From CAYZEE01 sp964477485 (lineage in GTDB: Bacteria; Patescibacteriota; Microgenomatia; Levybacterales; UBA12049), in contig CAYZEE010000005.1 of NCBI GenBank assembly GCA_964477485.1, forward strand, positions 1 to 40,234: DNA of 40,234 bases. The letters are read 5' to 3'. The translations under genes were made by a program, and so were the position numbers. Below the pieces are notes generated by a model. That model was not told where the DNA came from. It did not search any database and saw only the letters and a list, made by a program, of their open reading frames with translations. This document shows, piece by piece, positions 1-8,100 of this stretch; positions within the stretch are counted from its first letter, which is position 1; the number at the start of each line of letters is the position of its first letter.

Positions 1-71
1 TAACAAAAATCGATTATTTAAACCTTAAATAGCAACATAATTTTGGTACGCTATCTAAAATTTTTAAAAGT

Positions 72-593
72 TTAATCCGGAATATGAAGTCTGTCGCGAG
101 GAATTGATGCTGTACCGGGCAATCTAACTAATACATAAGCAAAATCTCCTTGAGTCATGGCTTGATGGAAAGTATCTTCAGAGACAGTATAAGAATTATT
201 TCCCTCATGCAACTCAATTGCTGTTGCCGTTCTGTCTTGACCTAAATGAAGAACCATACTGCCATGTAATACGTCATAATCTTCAGTAATCACCATTCTG
301 GAATCTTTATGTCTATGCGAAGTGGTTTGACTATCTGGAGGAAGAAAATAAACAAACACCCAGCTGCCGTTTATTGGTCCCTCATAAAGATATCTTGCAT
401 CAGAACCGGCATGTCGGGGAGGAAAATTGAAATCTAAATGTTCTCCCTCATTTAAAATTCCACGAGCATATAAACGTTCATGTAAAATTTCCTTGTAATC
501 AGTGCCAACGATTCTTGCCATATCTTCATGGCTTAAATCTTGTCTATCTTTCGGGGGAGTTATGCCTCGGCCGCTTTCTATTCTTGCAACCAT
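72..593 (-). CDS. cupin-like protein of unknown function
   Basis: A 173-aa soluble protein with no signal peptide or membrane segment. The central part resembles a single cupin barrel: an H-x-H pair (H93, H95) is followed by E104-x6-G111, which fits the second half of cupin motif 1, and H143 in DTFHQAM could be the motif 2 histidine. The gap between the histidine pair and the glutamate is about four residues longer than in classical cupins, so the assignment is structural rather than to a defined enzyme. Substrate and pathway are unknown. A -10 hexamer lies 7 nt before the ATG, so its mRNA is probably leaderless. It lies downstream of fusA on the same strand, 42 nt away, but has its own promoter. 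It could also be another small beta-barrel protein. Confidence 0.5.
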   Translation of the reverse strand: MVARIESGRGITPPKDRQDLSHEDMARIVGTDYKEILHERLYARGILNEGEHLDFNFPPRHAGSDARYLYEGPINGSWVFVYFLPPDSQTTSHRHKDSRMVITEDYDVLHGSMVLHLGQDRTATAIELHEGNNSYTVSEDTFHQAMTQGDFAYVLVRLPGTASIPRDRLHIPD

Positions 594-600
594 AAATTAA

Positions 601-606
601 ATTATA
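601..606 (-). promoter_or_regulatory. -10 element for the cupin-like gene
   Basis: TATAAT on the minus strand, 7 nt before the ATG at 593. No convincing -35 is visible. The spacing predicts transcription starting at or next to the start codon. Confidence 0.5.
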
Positions 607-635
607 TAACTTTTCCCAAAATAAATTCTTAGAAA

Positions 636-2747
636 TTACCGACCGACTCTTCCCGTGAAGGTAGACTTAGCAAGCATTTGGTCAACTATATTCCTGGAAA
701 CTTCTTCATAATGCGATGGCTCCATGTAATAAGACGCTCGCCCTTGTGACATTGAACGAAGTGTTGTTGCGTAACCTGAAAGTTCAGCCAAAGGCACCAT
801 TGCCAATATAATAGTAGTCCTTGCTCTTTCTTCTGTTCCTAGAATTTGCGCTCTCTTTGCTGACAAGTCTCCGATAATATCTCCCAAAAACTGCGGCGGA
901 GTAGTCACTTCGACTTTCATTATTGGCTCAAGAAGCGTAAGGTCTGCCTTTTTGACTGCTGCCTGAAGAGCCTGGCTTGCGGCAATTTTAAAAGCTATAT
1001 CCGATGAATCAACCTCGTGATAACTTCCATCATAAACAGTAACCTCCATATCAACCATTGGATAACCCAGCAAAACTCCGTTCTCCATTGCTTCTTTAAC
1101 TCCTTTCTCAACAGATGAAATAAACTCCGAGGGGATCGATGCGCCTTTAATCGCATCAACAAATTCAAATCCTTCCCCGCGCGATTTCGGCTCAACGCGA
1201 AGGAAACAATGTCCATACTGGCCCCGTCCTCCACTTTGTCTAATATATTTTCCCTCTGCCTCTGCAAGTTTTTTAATGGTTTCTTTGTAGGCAACTTGCG
1301 GCGCTCCGACATTTGCCAGAACTCCGAATTCCCGTTTCATCCTGTCTACCATTACCTCAAGCTGCAGTTCTCCAATTCCTGAAATAATCGTCTGCCCTGT
1401 CTCATGATTTGTTTTGATAACAAAAGTGGGGTCTTCTTCAGAAAGTCTTTTTAAGGCAAAACCTAATTTTTCCTGGTCTATCTTGGTTTTCGGCTCAATT
1501 GCCAAGGAGATAACGGGCTCCGGGAATGAAATTTTCTCAAGAATTATTGGATTCTTTTGATCACACAATGTATCTCCGGTAACAGTACCCTTAAGCCCGA
1601 CAAGCGCAACAATCTCACCGGCCTGCGCCTCTTTTATCTCTTCTCTTGTATTTGCATGCATGAGTAGAATTCGACCGACTCTTTCCGTTATATTCTTTGT
1701 ACTGTTATAAGCATACGAACCTGACGTAATTTTGCCGGAATAGACTCTGAAGTATGTAAGTTTTCCAACATGCGGGTCTATTTGGATTTTAAAAGCAAGA
1801 CCTGAAAACAGATCCTCAGGAACAAGTTTTCTTGCAATCGGCTCATTTGTCTTAGGCTCTATCCCATGAACTTCTTTAAGATCCACAGGGGATGGAAGGT
1901 AATCAACAACAGCATCCAAAAGCGGCTGAACTCCTTTATTTCTAAGAGACGATCCTGCATAAATCGGCACCAATTTATAGGAAATAACAGCACGCCTTAA
2001 AGCCTCTTTTAATTCTTCACTGCTTGGCTCTTCTCCCCCCAGATATTTTTCCAAAAGTTTATCGTCTGTCTCTGTAATCTTCTCAATAAGCTTATGACGA
2101 TACTCTTCAATATCATCTTTCATGTCAGATGGAATTTCATCTGAAACTTCAAACTTTGATCCTAACTCATCTGACCCCCAGATCAAAGATTTACGATTCA
2201 ACAGATCAACAACCCCTTTAAAAGATTGTTCAGATCCGATTGGCAGAACCATAATCGCAGGATTTGCTCCGAGTCTGTCTTCAATACTTTTTACAGTTGA
2301 TAAAAAATCAGCGCCTAGTTTATCCATTTTATTGATAAAACAAATTCGAGGAACTTTGTATTTGTCTGCCTGTCTCCAAACTGTTTCGGACTGAGATTGG
2401 ACTCCTTCTTCGGCATCAAGAACTGTAATGCCTCCGTCAAGAACACGCAAGGATCTTTCAACCTCTGCCGTAAAATCCACATGACCCGGAGTATCTATAA
2501 TATTTATTCTATAATCCCGCCAGAAAGTGGTGGTTGCTGCAGATACAATAGTAATACCTCGCTCTCTTTCTTGCGCCATCCAATCCATCTGTGTGGTGCC
2601 CGCATCAATATCGCCGATTTTGTAGGTTTTCCCGGTATAAAATAGTATACGCTCGGTAGTAGTTGTTTTACCGGCATCAATATGGGCAATAATCCCAATA
2701 TTTCTAATTTTATCCAATGTATATTCTTTTTTCTTCGTTTCTGCCAT
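636..2747 (-). CDS. fusA: elongation factor G
   Basis: Full-length EF-G, 703 aa, the GTPase that drives ribosomal translocation and, with RRF, ribosome recycling. The P-loop AHIDAGKT is at residues 21-28, followed by the switch region with RGITI, then DTPGHVDF and NKMDKLGADF for guanine recognition. Domains II to V follow in normal order and the C-terminal fold ends close to the stop. In many bacteria fusA directly follows rpsG. Here it is on the same strand but about 1.4 kb of inserted sequence, including an opposite-strand gene, separates them, so it must use its own promoter; an extended -10 is visible upstream. No sign of damage. Confidence 0.98.
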   Translation of the reverse strand: MAETKKKEYTLDKIRNIGIIAHIDAGKTTTTERILFYTGKTYKIGDIDAGTTQMDWMAQERERGITIVSAATTTFWRDYRINIIDTPGHVDFTAEVERSLRVLDGGITVLDAEEGVQSQSETVWRQADKYKVPRICFINKMDKLGADFLSTVKSIEDRLGANPAIMVLPIGSEQSFKGVVDLLNRKSLIWGSDELGSKFEVSDEIPSDMKDDIEEYRHKLIEKITETDDKLLEKYLGGEEPSSEELKEALRRAVISYKLVPIYAGSSLRNKGVQPLLDAVVDYLPSPVDLKEVHGIEPKTNEPIARKLVPEDLFSGLAFKIQIDPHVGKLTYFRVYSGKITSGSYAYNSTKNITERVGRILLMHANTREEIKEAQAGEIVALVGLKGTVTGDTLCDQKNPIILEKISFPEPVISLAIEPKTKIDQEKLGFALKRLSEEDPTFVIKTNHETGQTIISGIGELQLEVMVDRMKREFGVLANVGAPQVAYKETIKKLAEAEGKYIRQSGGRGQYGHCFLRVEPKSRGEGFEFVDAIKGASIPSEFISSVEKGVKEAMENGVLLGYPMVDMEVTVYDGSYHEVDSSDIAFKIAASQALQAAVKKADLTLLEPIMKVEVTTPPQFLGDIIGDLSAKRAQILGTEERARTTIILAMVPLAELSGYATTLRSMSQGRASYYMEPSHYEEVSRNIVDQMLAKSTFTGRVGR

Positions 2748-2763
2748 AAAAAAATAAAATCCG

Positions 2764-2780
2764 AAATTCGATTCGAATTT
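2764..2780. repeat. perfect 17-bp palindrome in the fusA leader
   Basis: AAATTCGA, one central T, TCGAATTT: eight perfectly complementary base pairs. It lies between the fusA -10 (2790-2795) and the fusA ATG (2747), so it would be in the 5' end of the fusA transcript. It may be a repressor operator or a small hairpin; the near-zero loop favours a DNA-binding site. Confidence 0.55.
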
Positions 2781-2789
2781 ATAAAATAA

Positions 2790-2798
2790 AGTATACCA
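2790..2798 (-). promoter_or_regulatory. extended -10 promoter for fusA
   Basis: TGG-TATACT on the minus strand, giving a leader of roughly 35-40 nt. The -35 region is poor, as expected for an extended -10 promoter. Confidence 0.5.
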
Positions 2799-2826
2799 TA
2801 TTTTACATATACTTTTCTACGCCTGA

Positions 2827-2835
2827 TGCTATAAT
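2827..2835 (+). promoter_or_regulatory. extended -10 promoter for the truncated hydrolase
   Basis: TGC-TATAAT, ending 7 nt before the ATG at 2843. This predicts a leaderless transcript. It is divergent from the fusA promoter, with the two -10 boxes about 35 bp apart. Confidence 0.5.
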
Positions 2836-2842
2836 TGGTTTT

Positions 2843-3262
2843 ATGGAAGAAAAAGATGTCCAAATACAAGGAAACCGATATAAACTTGCGGGAACAATCA
2901 TAAAACCTAAGGGAAATGAAAAGGTTCCTGCAGTTATTTTTTATCATGGGATGGTGAGCCAAAGTAAGCCTCGGCATTTGCAAAGGGCATTAAAGCTTTC
3001 ACAAAAAGGTATTGGAGCATTGGTTTTTGATCTTAGAGGATGCGGAGAAAGTGATGGAAAACTTGGGACATTATCCTTAAAAGATTTTCTGGATGATTCT
3101 CTTCTCGCATTTGATTTCTTATATAATCAAGAATTTATAGATAAAGAAAGGGTAGGAATTTGCGGACATAGTTTTGGCGGAGGAAATGCAGCTCTTGTTT
3201 CTGAAAAAAGAAAGGTAAAGTCAATGATTCTTCAGGCTCCTGCAGTTTACGAAGACTCATAA
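2843..3262 (+). CDS. alpha/beta hydrolase, C-terminally truncated
   Basis: 139 aa matching the first half of an alpha/beta hydrolase of the acyl-peptidase/dienelactone hydrolase type. It has the oxyanion strand with FYHGMV, the FDLRGCGESDG loop, and the nucleophile elbow GHSFGGG with the catalytic serine. Family members are about 240-260 aa; the stop falls just after the strand following the elbow, so the acid and histidine of the triad are absent. The sequence after the stop is occupied by a promoter, a terminator and a tRNA, so the missing half is not in another frame. It is either a decayed gene cut by the insertion next to it, or a non-catalytic remnant. It is the only plus-strand gene in the str region. 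Confidence 0.75.
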   Translation: MEEKDVQIQGNRYKLAGTIIKPKGNEKVPAVIFYHGMVSQSKPRHLQRALKLSQKGIGALVFDLRGCGESDGKLGTLSLKDFLDDSLLAFDFLYNQEFIDKERVGICGHSFGGGNAALVSEKRKVKSMILQAPAVYEDS

Positions 3263-3276
3263 AATGAACTATAGGA

Positions 3277-3305
3277 TTGACATATATTGACAGATGTGAT
3301 ACTAT
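3277..3305 (+). promoter_or_regulatory. strong sigma-70-type promoter for a short transcript
   Basis: TTGACA at 3277-3282, a 17-nt spacer ending in TGA (extended -10), and TACTAT at 3300-3305. This is the best-matching promoter of the window. No gene follows it: a terminator lies about 25-45 nt downstream of the predicted start. Confidence 0.65.
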
Positions 3306-3310
3306 TTTTA

Positions 3311-3330
3311 TGTTTAGAGCAATCTCAACC
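3311..3330 (+). repeat. direct repeat, copy 1 (copy 2 at 3396-3415)
   Basis: Copy 1 begins with the 15-mer tgtttagagcaatct. Copy 2, 85 bp further on, is identical over the first 15 bases and has two differences in the last five. Copy 2 forms one strand and the loop of the tRNA variable arm. Confidence 0.75.
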
Positions 3331-3358
3331 AAAAAAAGGACCGCAAGGTCTTTTTTTT
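3331..3358. terminator. bidirectional Rho-independent terminator
   Basis: Seven A, then G-GACC, tetraloop GCAA, GGTC, then eight T. The GACC/GGTC core extends through the A/T runs to about 12 bp. It ends the plus-strand short RNA and, on the minus strand, the XRE-tRNA transcript. The GCAA (GNRA) loop is on the plus-strand transcript. Confidence 0.8.
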
Positions 3359-3359
3359 G

Positions 3360-3456
3360 CAGGAGAGGCAGGATTCGAACCTACAAAAGATTGTTTGTTT
3401 AGAGCAATCTTAACGGTTGAAGGCCGATGGAGCTGACCATTCGCTCAACCCCTCCC
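3360..3456 (-). tRNA. unusual class II tRNA, Ser-like body, apparent anticodon UUC
   Basis: A 97-nt cloverleaf. The T arm GTAGG-TTCGAAT-CCTGC is clear and position 73 is G, typical of tRNA-Ser and tRNA-Sec. The D stem is GAGC/GCTC with GG in the loop. The anticodon stem CGG/CCG encloses CCTTCAA, which reads UUC but has C instead of U at position 33 and a T-T mismatch in the stem. The variable arm is long: a 7-bp stem AAGATTG/CAATCTT with an 11-nt loop. The acceptor GGGAGGGG pairs over 8 bp with CCTCTCCT; this 8/4 acceptor/T layout leaves the normal 2-nt linker before the D stem, whereas a 7/5 layout would leave three. CCA is not encoded. It begins 4 nt after the stop of the XRE gene and ends at a terminator. 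It could be a functional allo-tRNA or a decaying tRNA gene. Confidence 0.65.
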
Positions 3457-3460
3457 ATAA

Positions 3461-4021
3461 TTAATCATTTCTTTTATCAGTCTTTTTAGTTAAAAGTTGC
3501 ATTTCTTTAATTTTTCCTGCCAATACTTCAAGCAGCGCTACTGCATGTTCTTTTGAAAGACCTACACGAGAGACAACGTTAACATTAGATGTGGGACCCA
3601 TTCTTTGACCAAAGTCAAAAACCAATCCGAATGGACTTGCAGTTACCCAAACGCTGTCGCTATATAGAATTGGTAAGTTATTTGGAACATTTATTTGGGT
3701 CTGAGGTTGTGAATCTCGATTTACTGGTTCTTGGTTCATAGTCCCATACACCTCCTTTCGCTCTGTTTTTAATTGATTTAAATTCCTCGATGACACATTA
3801 GGAAATCCAGAAAGAGCATAAAGCTCATCAAATATTGACCTGTCTGCTTTGTAGAAATTCAGAAGAGAATTAAGGACTGTTATCGAAGGACGTCTATCAC
3901 CATTTTCTAGTTTAGATAAAAAAGTTTTATCAATTCCCACGACTCTTGACACTTCAAATAAACTTTTCTTTGTTTTATCACGCATATACCTTAATTTTTT
4001 TCCTAGAAGTCTTATGTCCAT
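3461..4021 (-). CDS. XRE-family regulator fused to a DUF3467-like domain
   Basis: 186 aa. Residues about 6-65 form a Cro/C1-type helix-turn-helix (SLFEVSRVVGIDKTFLSKLE is the HTH core). A polar linker follows, and residues about 115-175 resemble DUF3467: a strand with FGLVFDFGQ, then RVGLSKEHAVALLEVLAGKI. DUF3467 proteins are usually stand-alone, so the fusion is worth noting. It is probably a DNA-binding regulator; its target is unknown, with the odd tRNA or itself as candidates. The promoter is near consensus and its -10 ends 6 nt before the ATG, predicting a leaderless mRNA. The gene, the tRNA (4 nt downstream) and the terminator form one unit inserted between rpsG and fusA. Confidence 0.75.
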   Translation of the reverse strand: MDIRLLGKKLRYMRDKTKKSLFEVSRVVGIDKTFLSKLENGDRRPSITVLNSLLNFYKADRSIFDELYALSGFPNVSSRNLNQLKTERKEVYGTMNQEPVNRDSQPQTQINVPNNLPILYSDSVWVTASPFGLVFDFGQRMGPTSNVNVVSRVGLSKEHAVALLEVLAGKIKEMQLLTKKTDKRND

Positions 4022-4027
4022 AACAAA

Positions 4028-4056
4028 AAGATAGCACGAAAACTTAAATTTGTCAA
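4028..4056 (-). promoter_or_regulatory. promoter of the XRE-tRNA unit
   Basis: TTGACA (4051-4056), a 17-nt spacer ending in TGC, and TATCTT (4028-4033). The -10 ends 6 nt before the ATG at 4021, so the predicted transcription start is the A of the start codon. Confidence 0.65.
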
Positions 4057-4114
4057 TAGTATTCTCGAGGCCAATTAAGATAGTTAGTAGACTGGTAATT
4101 TATTTTAGGCTACT

Positions 4115-4588
4115 TTACCACCTGAAGTGGGCGAAGGCTTTGTTTGCTTCCGCCATGCGGTGAGTCACATCTCTTTTTTTGATTGCCTCACCCGCATTTG
4201 ATGCAGCGTCCATAAATTCTGCCGCCAGTTTCTCAGCCATTGTGTGGTAATCCTTGTTGGATCTTGTTTTTGCCGCTTGGATTATCCAACGGATTGCCAA
4301 AGAAACTCTCCTGTCTCCTCTCACCTCAACCGGCACCTGATAAGAAGCGCCTCCAACTCTTCTTGGTTTTACTTCTTGTCTGGGAGACACATTTGAAATG
4401 CCTTTTTCAAAAACTTCAAGAGGGTTTTGCCCTTTTTTTGAGATAATATCAAAAGATTTATAAAAAATTCCTTCTGCCACAGTTTTTTTACCGTCTTTCA
4501 TCAAATTGTTTATAAACTTGGCAGCCAGACGGCTTTTGTATATTGCTTCAGGCTCAGTTTGTCTTTTTTTTGTTTTTTTATGTCTCAT
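4115..4588 (-). CDS. rpsG: 30S ribosomal protein S7
   Basis: 157 aa, the usual length for bacterial S7. It binds the 3' major domain of 16S rRNA and nucleates assembly of the small-subunit head. Characteristic segments are LMKDGKKTVAEGIFY near the N terminus, VSPRQEVKPRRVGGASYQVP in the middle, and the C-terminal MAEANKAFAHFRW. It follows rpsL by 72 nt in the conserved rpsL-rpsG order. fusA, the usual next gene, has been displaced by the XRE-tRNA insertion. Confidence 0.98.
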   Translation of the reverse strand: MRHKKTKKRQTEPEAIYKSRLAAKFINNLMKDGKKTVAEGIFYKSFDIISKKGQNPLEVFEKGISNVSPRQEVKPRRVGGASYQVPVEVRGDRRVSLAIRWIIQAAKTRSNKDYHTMAEKLAAEFMDAASNAGEAIKKRDVTHRMAEANKAFAHFRW

Positions 4589-4598
4589 ATTAAAAACT

Positions 4599-4630
4599 AT
4601 TGCTCAATTGCTAAACTGCTAAATTGTCAA
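4599..4630. repeat. 8-bp-period spacer between rpsL and rpsG
   Basis: Four degenerate octamers in a row (attgctca, attgctaa, actgctaa, attgtcaa). The rest of the 72-nt spacer continues with related words containing aacaat. No promoter or terminator is obvious. Confidence 0.65.
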
Positions 4631-4660
4631 AACAATGAAACAATATCAACAATGGAACAA

Positions 4661-5131
4661 TTAGGCTCCTGCTGGTTCTGCTTCAGTCGGTACAGTTCCA
4701 GACACAACTCGCGGTGCGGGCCCGCCTGTTTTCTTTGTCCCGTATTTGCTTCTTGATGTCTTTCTTCCCTCAACTCCCAAAAGATCAAGTTTCCCCCGTA
4801 TGATATGGTATTTAACTCCCGGAAGATCCTTAACTCTGCCTCCCCGAACCATTACAATACCGTGCTCAGAAAGTGTGTGCCCAATTCCTTGAATATAGGC
4901 TGTTACTTCTGTTTTGTTAGAAAGCTTAACACGGGCAACTTTGCGAAGCGCAGAGTTTGGTTTTTTTGGAGTTATGGTTTTGACCAATGTAACTACTCCC
5001 CGTTTTTGAGGGGCTGCAAGAGTTTTATATTCCTGATCCTTTGCGTTAAATAAACGCCGAAGCGCAGTGGATCTCGTCTTTTTTGTTTTCTTTTTTCTTC
5101 CTTTTCGGGATAGTTGTGAAAGTGTTGGCAT
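4661..5131 (-). CDS. rpsL: 30S ribosomal protein S12
   Basis: 156 aa; S12 lines the decoding centre and helps monitor codon-anticodon pairing. The core PKKPNSALRKVARV, including the lysine that is mutated in streptomycin-resistant E. coli (K43), and GGRVKDLPGVKYH with the second such lysine (K88) are both present. It is about 30 residues longer than E. coli S12, with an N-terminal basic insert (KGRKKKTKKTRS) and a C-terminal tail. Two cysteines conserved in many bacteria (C-PQKRGV-C) are Ala and Val here. It starts 11 nt after the rpoC stop, so it is in the rpoBC transcript. Confidence 0.97.
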   Translation of the reverse strand: MPTLSQLSRKGRKKKTKKTRSTALRRLFNAKDQEYKTLAAPQKRGVVTLVKTITPKKPNSALRKVARVKLSNKTEVTAYIQGIGHTLSEHGIVMVRGGRVKDLPGVKYHIIRGKLDLLGVEGRKTSRSKYGTKKTGGPAPRVVSGTVPTEAEPAGA

Positions 5132-5142
5132 AAACCTAGGTA

Positions 5143-8100
5143 TTATACTGCATCTGGGATATTTTCTTCAACCCCGACTGAGTCGGAGTCAACAGGAATA
5201 AGTCTTCCTATAATCACATTTTCTTTAAGTCCGACCAATTTATCTTCCTGTCCCTGAAGAACTGCTTCTGTTAGAACTTTAGTTGTTTCCTGAAATGAAG
5301 CCGCAGAGAGCCAGGAATCAGAAAATAGAGAAGATTTTGTAATCCCCAGGAGTATTTGCCGCGCGGTCGCAGGCTCTGCCCCTTGAGACAACATCTCTGC
5401 ATTAATTTCTTCAAATCGTGTCTTTGTTATAAAATCACCGGGTATAAGCGGTGTATCGCCTACTGTCTCAACTATAACTTTATCTGACATTTTATGAAGG
5501 ATTACCTCAAAATGCTTATCATTTATTGCAATCCCCTGAGATTCATAGACTTTTTGAGCTCCTGTTATGATATAACGCTGTGCATCTACTAATCCCTTAA
5601 TTTTTAAAATCTCTTTTGGATCAAGGTATCCTTGCGCAAGAGAAACTCCTGCTGTTATGCTGTCCCCGTCTCCGACATTAAGTTCTGTTGTCAAAGGCAC
5701 AAAATATTCTCTTTCCTCTACCGGCTTCACCCTTGTATTCTTAACTCTTAGAATAAACCCGTCGCCTGTTTTTTCAATTTTTACTTTTCCTGATATCTCA
5801 GATATCGGGGATAAATTCTTAGGTGTTCTCATCTCAAACAACTCCTCAACCCGAGGCAATCCCTGGGTCACATCAGACATAACAACTCCACCAAAATGCC
5901 TTACTCTCATCGTAAGCTGCGTCCCTGGTTCCCCAATTGATTGAGCAGCAATTACACCAACAGGAACACCTTTCTTGACTTTTTCCTTTGTGTTAAAATC
6001 CCAACCATAGCAATTGGCGCATATTCCGTATTTCAACCTGCAGGTAAGAGGAGACCTTGCATTTATTTCGTTTATCTCATTTTTCACTATTTCCTCTACT
6101 TTCTTCTGCGTAATCTCTTCCCCTGTTTTTACAACTGTCTTTTTGTCCTTTTTGGAAATTACATTTGAGGCAACTGTTCGACCCAAAATTCTTTCCGCAA
6201 AAGAAGTCGATCTGTCTTCCTCATTTCGTGAAATACTAATTCCGTCGTTTGTCCCACAATCCTCATCTCTTATGATGACATCATGAGAGACATCGACAAG
6301 TCTGCGGGTCAGATATCCGGCATTTGCTGTCTTTAACGCTGAATCCGTTAATCCCTTTCTAGAACCCCTAGCGCTTGCTACATATTCAAAAATTGAAAGA
6401 CCTTCTCTGAAATTTGATTTAATCGGTAACTCAACAATTTTCCCAAGCGGATCAAGTATTAAACCTCTCATCGCAGACAGTTGTTTTATTTGTTCTTTTC
6501 CGGCTCGGGCGCCCTCTGAATCTATAATTATCTTAATAGGATTCTCTTGCTCTAGAATATTCCAAGTCCTGTCTGCAAGATTATCTGTTACTTTAATCCA
6601 GACTTCATTTGACAAACGTTTTCTCTCTTCATTGGTTATCAATCCTTGCAGATATTCATTCTCAATTTCAGCTATTTTTTTCTCAGCTTCCTCTATAAGA
6701 GCCTCTTTCCCTGAAACCATTTCATTGTCAAAAACGGAAACAGAAATACCGGAAATTGTTGCACCGTAAAACCCAAGAGTTTTAATATCATCAATTAAAG
6801 CCTCTACTTCTTCCGGAGTACAGGTTGCAATCGCAGAAGTCACAATTCTTCTTATACCTGACGCTTTAACAGCTTCGTTAATAAACCCGCTGGCTTTTGG
6901 TAATTTTTCATTAAAGAAAATTCTTCCTACTGTTGTTTCAACATCCTCATCATCGATACGAACTTTGATTGGTTCTCTAAATCTTACTTTACCCAAAGAA
7001 TGTGAGAGTATAGCTTCCTCACGACTTGAGAAAACAAAAGCCTCTTCTCTTCTTAGAGAATTGTCAATAGTTGTAAGATAGAATATTCCAACAGCCATCT
7101 CTTTATTTGGCAACGTGATAGGGGCACCATCTGCGGGTTTTAAAAGATTATATCTTGGCATCATAAGATTTGTTGCCTCTTCCTTGGCCTTAGTTGAAAG
7201 CGGAATATGAACTGCCATCTGGTCTCCATCAAAATCTGCATTATATCCGGCGCAAACACATGGATGAATACTTATAGCAGAGCCTTCTGTTAGAACCGGA
7301 TTAAATGCCTGAATTCCAAGCTTATGCAAGGTTGGAGCCCGGTTAAGAAGCACCGGATGATTTTTCGTAATTTCTTCCAGAATATCAAATACCTCAGGAG
7401 GCCTTTTTTCGATAAATCTTTTTGCCGATTTTATATTTGGAGCAAAACCCCTAACTATAACTTCTCTTAGAACAAATGGCTTAAACATTTCAAGAGCCAT
7501 CTCCTTTGGAAGACCACACTCTGAAAGCTTAAGCTGTGGACCAACCACTATAACAGACCGCCCTGAATAGTCAACTCTTTTACCAAGAAGGTTTTGTCTA
7601 AATCTACCCTGTTTTCCTCTTAGCATGTCGGATAGAGAACGCAGTGGAGATGAAACAACTTGTGCCGAACGTTGAGATGCGTCTATTAAAGAGTCCACTG
7701 CCTCTTGAAGCATTCTCTTTTCATTTCTTAAAATTATTTCAGGAGCACCAAGAAAGATTAAGTGCTTAAGTCTGTTGTTGCGATTAATTACTCTTCTATA
7801 CAAATCATTAAGATCAGACGTTGCAAAACGTCCACCGGCAAGCTGCACCATTGGACGAAGATCCGGAGGCAAAACTGGCAAAACACTAATAATCATTGAG
7901 GATGGAGAAACCTCAGCTTTTCGCATTGACTCTATGAGTCTAAGCCTTTTTATGAGCTTTAAATATTTTTGCCCTTTAGATTTCTCTGTTTCGTCTCGAA
8001 GTTTCACAATAAGAGCCTGGAGATCAATCTTATCAAGAAGTTCCAAAATTCCTTCTGCTCCTGTCCTTAAGGTAAAAAAAATTGAAATATCATACTCCAA

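Larger units (their letters stand above)
3311..3358 (+). ncRNA. predicted short RNA of about 45-50 nt
   Basis: The interval is bounded by a consensus promoter (3277-3305) and a strong hairpin terminator (3331-3358). Its 5' half (3311-3330) repeats, with 18 of 20 matches, the segment 3396-3415 inside the variable arm of the neighbouring tRNA, which is encoded on the opposite strand. The RNA would therefore be complementary to that tRNA arm. No start codon with a useful frame is present. Transcription is inferred only from sequence; read-through would give an antisense RNA across the whole tRNA. Confidence 0.4.

Noticed and set aside
2504..2983. 159-codon minus-strand frame spanning the fusA-hydrolase gap
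   Set aside because: It overlaps the fusA start in another frame and runs antisense through the hydrolase; no protein-like features.
3360..3456. Selenocysteine or UGA-suppressor tRNA (TCA within the anticodon loop)
   Set aside because: Reading TCA needs the loop CTTCAAC, which destroys the anticodon stem; the D stem is 4 bp rather than the 6 bp of tRNA-Sec. TGA is used here as a normal stop and no selA/selB is in the window.
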